Of a DNA stretch of 64,000 bases, positions 54,148 through 63,761 are shown piece by piece. The stretch is from the NCBI GenBank assembly GCA_029204225.1, contig CM055107.1:21626000-21689999 (forward strand), given 5' to 3'. The translations under genes were made by a program, and so were the position numbers. Position 1 is the stretch's first letter. Every line of letters starts with the position of its first letter. The notes under the pieces are model-generated. The model was not told the DNA's origin. It saw only the letters and a program-made list of their open reading frames with translations, and did no database searches. The stretch comes from Diphasiastrum complanatum. Lineage: Eukaryota; Streptophyta; Lycopodiopsida; Lycopodiales; Lycopodiaceae.

Positions 54148-55307
54148 GATGCTAAAATCTTCTTGTGTCCTTAGGCTCTGTTCTAATGCACCTAGAACTC
54201 TCCTTTCTCTCAATAAATGAAGAAGGAGAAGATCTTAAAAGATTTAGAACCCTAAATGACCTCTATCTTGAAACTATTTGGCTTTCAAGCATAGAAAGGA
54301 AGATTGAAACACATGCAACACTTTGCACACACTAAGAATGGATTACAAACTCAAACAAACCTGAACACACTCTTGCTTAAGCTCTCAAACTTTCCAGCAA
54401 GTGACCAAATCAAGTTATGGTGTGAAGAGTTACTTGCATTCTTAGAAAATACCCAAAACTAGGATGCCAAAATTACCTAGTAATGAACAAACTTGATCAA
54501 CATATGATCACCACACTAAGATATTGATTCAACCTGTAAAACCACATGTAAACCACACTTCTAAAAGTTTATAAACTCCAGCAAGTGATAAATACAAGAT
54601 TTAGAGGTGAATGAATGAGCACACTTAGTGAATCACAAGACTAGCTTCACTATCTTGTCAAAATTTGGTGTTTAGATGTAGATCTAAGATCACTTCACAT
54701 GAGAATGTTCCTCAACCTGTTAAGAACCTGAAAACACACTTGCATAATGGTTAACACCTTCCAGCAAATGCTCCAATCAAATTACATAAGGAGAGTTACT
54801 TACATGCTCAACAAAGTACACCAAAAATTATGCCAAAATTGATGACAATCTTTACAATATGCTCTTCACAATGGAGCTTACAATATGTTCACCCAAAAAA
54901 GAGGATCTTTCATCCAAATGGGAGCTTTGCTCAGCCTTTAGGAGAATTACAACTCACTCAAAAGAGCATTTGTCATCCACTTAAGGAGAAGTTTCATCCA
55001 CTTAAGGAGAGTGTTCATCCAAGAATGGAGATTGTCAACAATAGGATTGAAAAGAACATTGTTAGTATTGAATATGCACAAGCCTCACAATCACAAATGA
55101 TTAGGTGTTATGATCTGATCCAAAATAGTTTCTTTTCAGCCTCTGATCTTCAATAGACCTGAAATATGCTTTTGATCCACAAGTTCAACTCACAAAACAA
55201 AGGTTAGTAAGATTTGATCAACAAAGCAATGCAAAATCATGCTAGAACTTGATCAAACATCCAAATATCACCAAAAATGGAATACTTACTGTAAATAGAA
55301 GCCAACC
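54148..55307 (-). other. NA-3 5' leader
   Basis: About 1.15 kb without a convincing ORF between PBS and gag. The plus ORF 54830-55156 is antisense and includes a short repeat (FHPLKE, VHPRME) from a tandem CATCCACTTAAGGAGA-type unit near 54970-55025. Confidence 0.6.
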
Positions 55308-55320
55308 AGCTCTGATACCA
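55308..55320 (-). promoter_or_regulatory. Primer-binding site of NA-3
   Basis: TGGTATCAGAGCT on the minus strand, directly next to the LTR; initiator-Met type. Confidence 0.93.
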
Positions 55321-55967
55321 TGTGAAAAATACAGATCCTAAGTGGATCTAAACTCCAAGATCATTGGCTTGAATGCTTGCACTCCAAACTACATAAGCTA
55401 GGAATTGGCAACACATTCTATGCTACCTAGAATGCAAAGAACTTGATCAAAAAGCATTTACCACAAATGGAAACTTCCATAAACATCAAGTGCGGCCCAA
55501 AATAGCATTATACAGTCCATAATACATCAGCCTACCACTTTTGGAAAGCACCTAAGATCATACACACAAAGCTTGAACTCAATCACTACACAATGCCAAC
55601 AATGGAAGGAGAACCCAATAGAAAAATCTCTCATTAAGCAAATGAATACAATGGATCTGCTCCAACCTGTTTCTCCACGGCCTACCTGCTATATATAGCT
55701 GAGAGAGATGACTCTCTCTCCTCTCTCTAGACCCTCCTTACCTAAAATATGCCCTATATAGGTAAAATTGGCATATATGTCCAAAATACATGAAAATGGA
55801 CTCATTTCGAAGGTCTTGAAGTTTGACACTTCTTCATACTGAAAAAATACACTTACTAAAAATATCTAGACCTGTTTCACACGTGTGAAAAGTCAGATCC
55901 TAAACTATGTGCCATTTTTAGCAATTTTGGCCTAAAACTAGACAAGGAAATGTTGACAATTTTCACA
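55321..55967 (-). repeat. 5' LTR of NA-3
   Basis: The same length as the 3' LTR. The only difference I see is AAATGGAAAC here versus AAATGAAAAC at about 50569. TTTCACACGTGTGAAA lies at 55875-55890. Confidence 0.95.
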
Positions 55968-56952
55968 GGGTTTAGGATTTAGGGTTTATTGTTTAGGATT
56001 TAGGATTTAGGGTTTAGGGCTTAGGGTTTAAGATTTAGGGCTAAGAGCTTAGGGATTAGTATTGAGTGCTAAGGGCTTAGGATTTAGGATTTATGGCTAG
56101 GTTAGGATTTAGGGTTTTCGATTTAGGATTTAGGATTTAGGGCTTGTTCATAACGCTCAAGAAATTGTATTCCTGCTAGATTCCTCAACTTATGAGAATT
56201 CAGGGTTTATGATTTAGAATTTAGAGCTAAGAGCTTAGGTTATAGGATTTAGTGTTTAGGATTTAGGGCTTAGGATTTAGGGTTAAGGTCCAAGGGTTTA
56301 TGGTTGGGCTTTAAGTTTTAGGGTTTAGGTAGGGCTTAGGGCTTAGGTTTTAGACTTTAGGCTTTAGGATTTAGGGCTAAGTGTTTAGGGCTTAGGATTT
56401 AGGATTTAGGATTTAGGGCTCAGGGCTTAGAGTTTAGGGTTTAGGATTTAGGGCTAGGGGTTTAGGGCTTAGGGCTTATGGCTTTGGGCTTAGGGTTTGG
56501 GGCTTAGGGCTTAGGGCTAAGGGCTTAGGGTTTAGGGTTTAGGGTTTAGGGTTTAGGGCTAAGGGCTTAGGGCTTAGGGCTAAGGGCTTAGGATTTAGGA
56601 TTTAGGGTTTAGGGTTAATGGCCAAGGGTTTAGGGTTTAGGGTTTATGGTTTAGGGCTAAGGGTTAAAGGGCAAGGGTTATGGACAAATGATTAAGGGTT
56701 AAGGGCCAAGGGCAAAGCACTAGGAACAATGGTGAAAGGCCAAGGGCCCAGACGAATGACGAAAGGCCAAGGGTTAAGGATTAAGGGAAAAAGATTAAAG
56801 CACCCTTTAGGATTAAGGACCAAGTGTTAAGGGCCAAGGGCCAAGATAAAGGACCAAGGGCCAAGGGTTAAGGAACAAGGGCTAAGGGCAAGGGCCAAGA
56901 GAGAGAAAGGAGATAGGGACAAGGGGTAAGAGGGAGAGGCCACGAGTTAAGT
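55968..56952 (+). repeat. Degenerate telomere-like array, part 2
   Basis: This continues the array with TTTAGGG, GCTTAGG and GGCTAAGG variants to about 56640. It then grades into AAGGGCCAAGGGTTAAGG-type units up to about 56950. A 60-bp non-repeat piece interrupts it near 56145-56200. The longest clean stretch is four GGGTTTA units near 56525-56560. Confidence 0.88.
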
Positions 56953-57357
56953 TTCATCATGCAAAACTGACACTTGGACAAAACCTTCTATTTTGAGCAC
57001 TTTTGGTCCATTTTCCCTCTATATGGAGATCTACTTGGAAATCTTTTGGAAGTCAAAATTTGCCTACTTCAGCTTATTCCACACATGTGAGCTATCCTCT
57101 ACACATGGGATATGACACCTAACCAAAGGATGTGGCTCATGCAATCAATAGATTGATGCCATGTGTCATATGTCTAGAAAACTAGTTTTTGGCCTTTTTA
57201 GCCACTAGAACTTGAATTAAATCATATGTACATCCTATATGATTATGGTACATGACAAGTACACTAGTTTCACACGTGGAAACAGGCTCCACACATGTGT
57301 GTTTATCTATATACAAGATTTTTGGCCTCTACCAAGTTTATTTTTGCATTTTTCACA
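56953..57357 (-). repeat. 3' LTR fragment of NA-1b
   Basis: This matches the right half of the NA-1a LTR (33105-33514), including GGCCTCTACCAAG and the end TTTTTCACA. Confidence 0.9.
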
Positions 57358-57647
57358 CTCAAAAATCTAGCTTGATGGAAAACATGATGATCTTGAACTT
57401 GACTCCATGGGCTGAATTGGTCTTTGCTGGTTCAAAAGGTGTGAAGATCAACCAATGAGCTTGATGTTGATCTGAAATCACCATATCCATGATAGTGCTT
57501 CTTTGATGTTGACATCTTTGATGAGCTTGAGAGCTTTGCACCATCCTAGCGATTTCTTCTTGATTTATTAGGATCACAAAGATCTGACATCATGTTACCA
57601 CAATCTAGAGAATTAGACTCATTCAAATTGGCAAGACTATGCATGCT

Positions 57648-59132
57648 CTAATAACAAAGTGTTTGCATCATATCTTCATGCTTGTTTACCATGCTAATCT
57701 CAGATCCAATGAGGCTAAATACTTCATTATGGAGATAAGTGTCTTCAGAAGATGATTCACTTACTCTTATAAAGAGTTTACAATTTGCCTCAATACAAAT
57801 TTTCAAACTATGAGTGAACAAATCACTTTTGCTCTTACATGACTCAAGAGCATACATTTGATGAAATAACCATTTGCTTTCTAATTGATTTAAAATCAAT
57901 TTCAACCTTTTAAGAACATCATCTATGTTCTCAAGAGAGACTTCATACTCAACTAGTATGGCTTTACTCCAATTTTGGGATGCAATGATCTCACTAAAGC
58001 AAATTGATTTATCAAATGACATAAGAGAAGTAAGTATGAGATGTATACCACATGAGATATGCTCCTCTTTCCCTTGAAATGTGAGCCACATGGAATCAAC
58101 CATATTTCTTGAGTTTTTTTTTGGAATCACAACTTGAGAAGGTCTCTCCTCCTCAATCCTTGGCACACTTGAACCTTGAGATGATTCTTTAAGATCCTCT
58201 TCATGGTGCTCCTTCTTGATGGAAATCCGAGACCTCCATGTCTCATAATGATCACAACAACTATGACCACACAATATGCACTTCCTATGATTATTAAAAT
58301 TACTTATGCTAGAAACATAAGTCCAAAAATCACCACAACTTGGCATGATTTTTCTAATATTGAAATCAAAAGGCATTTCCATCTCAATAAGGCTAACTAC
58401 TTGCTTATGGATATCAGTGTCCACTTTGGATGCTTCACTTATTCTCATAAGAAGTTTACAACTTGCCTTTAGGATTGAAAACATACAATTTTCATCTTTA
58501 TGAATGAACACATCATTCATGATCTTATTGAAACCAAAAGATCCTACATTATGAAGATATTTCCATTTCCTTGACTTCATAACTAATGTAAGCTTACAAG
58601 GAAAACATATTTTGCTATCTTTTAAGGCAGCACACTCAACTAGTATTGCCTTAATCCACCTTTGAGATACAAGAATCTCTTCAAAGAAAAATGGTTCTTC
58701 ATAAGTTGACATGATAGCATAAATAAAACTATCTTCATTTTGTGATTGCTGCTCCTTATTCTTGATTGATTTCTCTTGGATCATAACAATAAGTTTGAAC
58801 TTATCTAAAGTTCCAAGCAAAATACTTTCCAAGGACATAAAATAAATCCAAGTTACTTTCATGAAAGTGACATCTATCTTTGCATCTTGAACCAAACAAT
58901 ACACTTCCAAATGAAAAATTTCAAAAGATTCAACGTGTGTTGTGATGGACTCTTGAAGACAAATCTTGCAAGTCCTTGTGAGACTCCAAGCCTCATTCAC
59001 CTTTCCACAAAGGAAACACCTTTCCTTGGACTTGTCCTTCTTGTATTTGCATTTTGAACTTGAAGCTCCATCCTTCACCTTGGCCCCCTTGCTTTGGTTC
59101 TCCTTGGATGGATTGGTCTTCTTTTTTAGCAT
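57648..59132 (-). CDS. NA-1b long ORF with two SEAS-type repeats (494 aa)
   Basis: The first ATG in this frame is at 59132. Compared with NA-1a, the original start and knuckle lie just upstream but are separated by a one-base deletion, and the old ATG reads ATA. The protein starts lysine-rich with CFLCGKVNEAW and CKICLQES. It then has two related repeats. Repeat 1 has W.KAILVEC at about 159-167, KWKYLH at about 189 and ISEASKVDT at about 231. Repeat 2 has W.KAILVEY at about 388, SLENIDDVLKRLKLIL at about 399, KWLFHQMYAL at about 420 and VSESSSEDTYL at about 457. Between them lies CGH..C..HYETWRSRI. The W.KA..VE motif may derive from the Copia RT start (WIQAMDLEYQAL). It contains no enzyme motif. 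Confidence 0.6.
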   Translation of the reverse strand: MLKKKTNPSKENQSKGAKVKDGASSSKCKYKKDKSKERCFLCGKVNEAWSLTRTCKICLQESITTHVESFEIFHLEVYCLVQDAKIDVTFMKVTWIYFMSLESILLGTLDKFKLIVMIQEKSIKNKEQQSQNEDSFIYAIMSTYEEPFFFEEILVSQRWIKAILVECAALKDSKICFPCKLTLVMKSRKWKYLHNVGSFGFNKIMNDVFIHKDENCMFSILKASCKLLMRISEASKVDTDIHKQVVSLIEMEMPFDFNIRKIMPSCGDFWTYVSSISNFNNHRKCILCGHSCCDHYETWRSRISIKKEHHEEDLKESSQGSSVPRIEEERPSQVVIPKKNSRNMVDSMWLTFQGKEEHISCGIHLILTSLMSFDKSICFSEIIASQNWSKAILVEYEVSLENIDDVLKRLKLILNQLESKWLFHQMYALESCKSKSDLFTHSLKICIEANCKLFIRVSESSSEDTYLHNEVFSLIGSEISMVNKHEDMMQTLCY

Positions 59133-59219
59133 CTTGAGAAAATATATCCTCCCTTGCCACAAAGGTTGCACTTAGGATCCTTTCTTTCCTTCAATAGGAT
59201 GCCACCTATTGATGCTATG

Positions 59220-60856
59220 TGAATAAAAAATTGTGATATAATTCTACAAATGTAATTTCTGAATCTCAAGAGACTAGATTTGAACATCTTCAACAATCTA
59301 GAAGGACCTACAAAAGATCTAGCTCACAAACCTAAGAATCAATCTTCACACTAATGGCTAGTCACTTGGAAACTTTGCTTTGATCACTAAGACAAAAGCA
59401 TACAATCTTTGAATCAAATCACAAAAGAAATTAGCTCCACTCTCCTATTAGACTCATCAAATACCAATGACTCTTTCTTTTGAAAGCTGAAATGGATATG
59501 AAAAGATTTGACACCTAGATTTTCCTTTTCACTTGACTAGTTCTCTCAACACTTGAGATTCTTGAACAAAAGATGGGGTTTTTTTTTTCAAACACATGAA
59601 AATCAAACTTAATTACTTATTTTGGACTCACTCTTGACCCAAATAATCTCACTCTTGAGATTTAGAATGAATTTGATTCGATTTGAAAACAAACTATACC
59701 ACCAATTTTTCACAAAGCTTAAAAAATAGCCAACTAGAGATTCACAAAGATCTCAACCATGCATGAATACTCAAATATAGACATCCAATGGGATCACAAA
59801 TTGACCCTCACACTCTCACAAAGAAAGTTGAATAGAACTAAAGTTGAGTTTCATACATTCTATGTCAATTTTTGCTCAACAAATTGAATTCAATCACTCC
59901 TATTGGATTCCACCAATTACTTTACTTTTTAAGACTTGGAATGAAATTCAAAATCAAAAGTTGTGAACTTTCTCACTAAGATATTGTGCTTCAAAGAGCT
60001 AATGCCACTTAGAAATATTTGATCACTTAGGAGAAGACAAATTCTCCACCAATAACAACACAAAATTGAGCTTCTAGATCTCACCCTCTACAAAGGAAGG
60101 AACTCTTAGAAAATTGGATCTCTCTCTACACATTTTCCACACAAACCTCAATGACTTTTTTCAAGCCTCACAGACACTCAAACAAATTGAGTAGGGTTGA
60201 ACAATGTGACTTGGATCTCAATCTCTTTTCTGGAACTCTCCATTGAAGCCAATCTATGTCAAATTCTACAAAAGATTTGCATAGATGCTCTATATGCACT
60301 AGAAACTCTCAAAGGTTTCACTTGGAGGACAGATCCAAGGATGTTTTCTAGCAAATTGATGCTTCTAAACTTGACCCTATCACTCTTGAACAAATCTAGA
60401 GTGATGGTACAATGAATTTCATCCTCTCACCTTGCATATCACTCATTTTTGGCAAAATCACTCTCAACTTCAATATGCACTCAAAAAATCAGAGAAGATC
60501 AATTAATGCACCTAATTCAAGCTTCAAATTTAATTTTTTTGGCTGATCTAATCCAAGGATTAATCAGGGGATTAGATTCTCTATAGAAAAATTGATTTTG
60601 CACCAAAAATCACTCAAATTGGGTATGTGAGTCAAATTCTACAAATTTTTGAATTTTCTCAGCCAAAACCGAAGATGTACGGCCTCACACATGTGAAAAG
60701 GGTTCCTACAGTCCACAACAAGTTTTGGTCCAAAAATGTTGAGAATATCTATCAAATCGAACTTGCTACTCAAAATTTGACTAGTTTCCTAAAGCCTACT
60801 AATTTTGGCTTTGATTTGGATCAACCCTATCAATTTCAATAAAACATCTTGTACTA
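59220..60856 (-). other. NA-1b leader
   Basis: Noncoding; conserved with 34955-36541 of NA-1a apart from short indels. Confidence 0.65.
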
Positions 60857-60869
60857 GGCTCTGATACCA
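60857..60869 (-). promoter_or_regulatory. Primer-binding site of NA-1b
   Basis: TGGTATCAGAGCC on the minus strand. Confidence 0.92.
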
Positions 60870-61203
60870 TGTGCAAAAAGTACAAAAAGTACCAAGAGTG
60901 GATCCTAATCTGATCCTCAAGAGGAATTGGTTGTCAGATTACTTGATTGATCAATCTACTTCAGATTAAGATCAATCTAGATCAATTCTAGACACAAAAT
61001 CCTAACAAGAACAATCATTAATTGAAGGTAAGTGTACTTTCTGGGTTCACACGTGTGAAACACTGTCTGAGTACGGACTCCAACTTGAAAATCAAGTACA
61101 CATTTAGAACCTCAAAACAATCAAAACAAATGTAGACAAATGGAGAAAATCACTCAAAATTCCTTCCAAAATCAAGATTGGTGTCTCACATTGATTATGG
61201 CCA
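60870..61203 (-). repeat. 5' LTR fragment of NA-1b
   Basis: This matches the first 330 bp of the NA-1a LTR on the plus strand, with TTCACACGTGTGAA at 61046-61059. It stops at GATTATGGCCA. Confidence 0.9.
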
Positions 61204-61204
61204 C

Positions 61205-61524
61205 GCCGCGTGGAGAGAGGTGGTGAGAAAAGCTACCTAGGTGTCCAGTGGATTGTCATGAGGAAAGGACTGTAAAAGTGAAGCCTGTGGCATGTGAGTG
61301 GGATCAAATATGTATGTGGGTGCTCGGGTAAGCACGAGTAGCGTAGATGAATGAGTGGGTGGAAGGGGGCCGATATCGAAGGAGAGAAATGAGTGATCGG
61401 AAAGGGTGGTGGGGGAAACGTGGAAGTCAGAGACTGTGGGTATAAAGGGTGATGACCCCGTGAGATAGTCAATGACACTATGTCCTCCACTCTGAGAGTG
61501 GCATGTATAACCGAGAAGCTGCAC
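61205..61524 (-). pseudogene. LINE-type endonuclease C-terminal fragment
   Basis: The minus-strand frame reads SVIDYLTGSSPFIPTVSDFH and VSPTTLSDHSFLSFDI. The order IDY..G......SDF.V.....SDHS fits the end of the apurinic-type endonuclease domain of plant LINEs, in which SDH is a catalytic motif. Only about 90 codons remain, ending in proline-rich sequence. The base composition (GC-rich) differs from the flanking NA-1b. Confidence 0.6.
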
Positions 61525-62330
61525 TACAAACGCAAACTTCTAGTGTTACCTGGTTACAAAGCAGATGCGGATGGAAGGAATGAGAGAAAGATCCTAAAAC
61601 AAGTTGACACGGCCACACGTGAGTCACCAACACCACAGAAGACAGAGTGGGTAAAATCTAGCCAACCAGGGGTAGCGGAAGAAGTCAAGAAATTGGCAAC
61701 AGATGCAATCCAGCAGATTTTACCAAGCCTCATTAAACAAATGCTGCAACAACTTCTGGTGGATGAATTACAAAGGGGCCTCACGTCAACCACGCAACTT
61801 GAAGGCAAACTGACTACCAGTCAACGCAACGATCCATCTGTACCACCTTCAAGAGAGCAGTCCATTGAGAAAGAAAAGACTAAGGTGGGAGATTGTCCTC
61901 TGATTTCAATGCCAATCATAAGCAAGATCCAACCATAGTCGAAATGTTCCACTCAACATCTGGCCACCACAAAGCTACATCAGGACATCACATTGCTTAG
62001 ACGGCCAAATCCAGGGAATTCAAGCCCAAAATGGCCAATTGCACAACAAGAACCAGAACCTATAATGACAAAGCCTTGTCCTAAATCTATGATATTGACT
62101 GCTGAGGAAAGTCGTCAGGCTGATGCATACTTCGAATACCTGGATAGACAAGAGCATCAAGCAAACACGTCATATCCACATTATGATTTGGGAGAGTCCA
62201 TGACATTGGGACCAGTTATGCCGATCTATGAGGATCCTCAGATGGCATACCTCGACTACCCAATTGTCAATGAACAAGGTTATCCGGAATGGCCACCAGA
62301 CCCTTATGGGTATTATTGAAAATCTGGCAA
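61525..62330 (+). pseudogene. Gypsy gag-like relic
   Basis: Two frames (61480-61938 and 61993-62319) give an amphipathic, glutamine-rich segment (VKKLATDAIQQILPSLIKQM, LQQLLVDELQRGL) and a charged linker. A tyrosine/proline-rich stretch follows (ESRQADAYFEYLDRQEHQ, YPIVNEQGYPEWPPDPYGYY). The composition and position before an Asp-primed Gypsy LTR suggest a Gypsy gag tail related to Gypsy-A, but no diagnostic motif (knuckle or capsid signature) is present. Confidence 0.45.
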
Positions 62331-62509
62331 GTCCAAGTTCTTGCTGATCGCCATCATCCAATAAAGCCTCAAGTTTTACGTAAGCGAATTTTATCCACGC
62401 TTTTCCTGAAGCACCCATGTCCTAGCAATAAAAGAACCGACAACAGCGCCCCTTCAAGACAGTTGCAGCCTAGTGCCGAGGGACCGGCACTACTTTGGGC
62501 CGTGGACCT
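62331..62509. other. Short unassigned segment
   Basis: Continues the gag-like relic in broken frames; nothing diagnostic. Confidence 0.3.
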
Positions 62510-62985
62510 TGTTGTGGGTATTTCCTGCACAATAATGAACAAGTGGGTTCCACCACTTGAAATACTGTTGACCAAGCCTTACCTAGTGGGCCCCGCCATA
62601 GTGCAGTGTACAGTTAGAATAATAAGTGTGAGGGCACTGGCTTCCTGCGTGTGTAAGCTCAACCCAATGAGCACGCAAAATGGTTAGGTAGAACTTAAAT
62701 AAAAGACTTAGGGCCTTAGTTGGAATAAATTAATTAAAAATCCCAAAGCCAAGTTCATAAGGTTCTAAGTTAAAAGGGAATCTCTCAAACTCACATGAAT
62801 TATGTGAGTTTGGCCCTTTTCCTAATGAACCATTAGATTGAAGTTCAATTAGTTTGAAGGGCTAGGATGCCATTGTAAATAGGCCAATGAGAGCCAAGAT
62901 GGCCCTCTCTCCTCAACTATATAAGGAGGCCATTTCCCATTGTACATATCTTCATCTTTCTCAATAAAGCTCTCCTTCTAGTTCT

Positions 62986-63062
<77 letters not shown>

Positions 63063-63271
63063 TGATTGGTGCATAGCTATGGGTAGACGCTCGAGCCCCT
63101 ATAGCCCCAACCATCCTTGGTGAACTCTCTTCTCTCTCTCTCTCTAAGCTCTCTCTCCTCTCTCCTCTCTCTCATCACTCCTTCCTCTCTATCTCCCTTC
63201 TCTCTCTCTTGCTATGCAGGTGTGCACGGGCAGCTCCCAGTGAACGGACCCCTATACTACGACGGATTACA
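62510..63271 (+). repeat. 5' LTR of an Asp-tRNA-primed Gypsy element
   Basis: 762-bp TG..CA segment with a TATA box CTATATAAGG at 62917-62926, an AATAAA at about 62962 and a long CT microsatellite. A PBS follows two bases after its end. Its start TGTTGTGGGTATTTCC and an inner GAGCACGCAA segment resemble the LTR at 9914-10730. Confidence 0.78.
62989..63057. repeat. (CT)n microsatellite, about 34 units
   Basis: Uninterrupted CT run within the LTR, just downstream of the putative start site. It creates an Arg-Glu repeat ORF on the minus strand that is not a gene. Confidence 0.97.
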
Positions 63272-63273
63272 AT

Positions 63274-63291
63274 TGGCGCCGTTGTCGGGGA
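63274..63291 (+). promoter_or_regulatory. Primer-binding site (Asp tRNA type)
   Basis: TGGCGCCGTTGTCGGGGA, one substitution from the common plant Gypsy form. Confidence 0.9.
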
Positions 63292-63546
63292 GCGCCAACG
63301 TTGCTCACCGCATAGCTGCTTTTCTTTCTCCACTCTTCTCTACTTCCTCCCCTCACCTCCTCTTTTTTCCCATTCTTCGAAATCTTCCAAGTCCATTACA
63401 AAAAAAAAACCCAAGCCCTCAAGGGATTAATTTTGTTTTTTAAAACTATATATTGTGTAGTTAATTTTGAGTAAGATTTTTTCAAATTAGTTTTTTATTG
63501 CCGTAATCTCAGTTTTGATATGGATCAACCCGTTTTTTTTTTTGAA

Positions 63547-63563
63547 ATATATATATATATATA
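63547..63563. repeat. (TA)n microsatellite
   Basis: Short TA run in the leader. Confidence 0.85.
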
Positions 63564-63592
63564 ATAAACAAATCCTCTCTTCCCTTCCACTT

Positions 63593-63711
63593 CTCTCCTC
63601 TCTCCTCTCTCTCATCACTCCTTCCTCTCTATCTCCCTTCTCTCTCTCTTGCTATGCAGGTGTGCATGGGCGGCTCCCAGTGAACGGACCCCTATACTAC
63701 GACGGACTACA
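63593..63711 (+). repeat. Duplicate of the LTR 3' end inside the leader
   Basis: 119 bp repeat 63153-63271 with three mismatches, 440 bp downstream. It ends at the equivalent GGACTACA. The PBS is not duplicated; CCTCGGTGTCTCC follows instead. Confidence 0.92.
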
Positions 63712-63761
63712 CCTCGGTGTCTCCTATTGTGGGGGATGTGGCGATGACCTTGATCTGCCTG

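Larger units (their letters stand above)
50413..55967 (-). mobile_element. NA-3: very young 5555-bp Copia-type element with a single giant ORF
   Basis: The two 647-bp LTRs (50413-51059 and 55321-55967) differ at one base by my reading. The target duplication GGGTT lies at 50408-50412 and 55968-55972, in the telomere-like array. An initiator-Met PBS adjoins the 5' LTR and the polypurine string GAAGAGGGAG adjoins the 3' LTR. One 1024-codon ORF fills the 3' three quarters of the internal region. No functional protease, integrase, RT or RNase H motif is present, so it must have been moved in trans. Confidence 0.95.
56953..61203 (-). mobile_element. NA-1b: second NA-1 copy, both LTRs truncated at their outer ends
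   Basis: The 3' LTR part is 56953-57357, the internal region 57358-60856 and the PBS 60857-60869. The 5' LTR part is 60870-61203. The sequence follows NA-1a closely. The outer LTR parts are lost at the telomere-like array on the left and at the LINE scrap on the right, so no target duplication can be tested. Its internal region is about 470 bp longer than in NA-1a, because it keeps a second repeat of the coding domain. Confidence 0.9.

Noticed and set aside
49827-56952. Regular repeats considered as a CRISPR-like or coding tandem array
   Set aside because: Units are degenerate TTTAGGG variants without spacers, in a plant context; a telomere-derived repeat is the better explanation.
3530-60869. 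TGGTATCAGA sites as tRNA genes
   Set aside because: They are short primer-binding sites next to LTRs; no tRNA cloverleaf sequence surrounds them.
62917-63114. Minus-strand ORF with a long Arg-Glu repeat
   Set aside because: It is the translation of the CT microsatellite inside the Gypsy LTR.
63117-63443. Plus ORF with a Leu/Ser-rich start resembling a signal peptide
   Set aside because: The hydrophobic run comes from CT-rich LTR sequence, and the ORF spans the LTR end and PBS.
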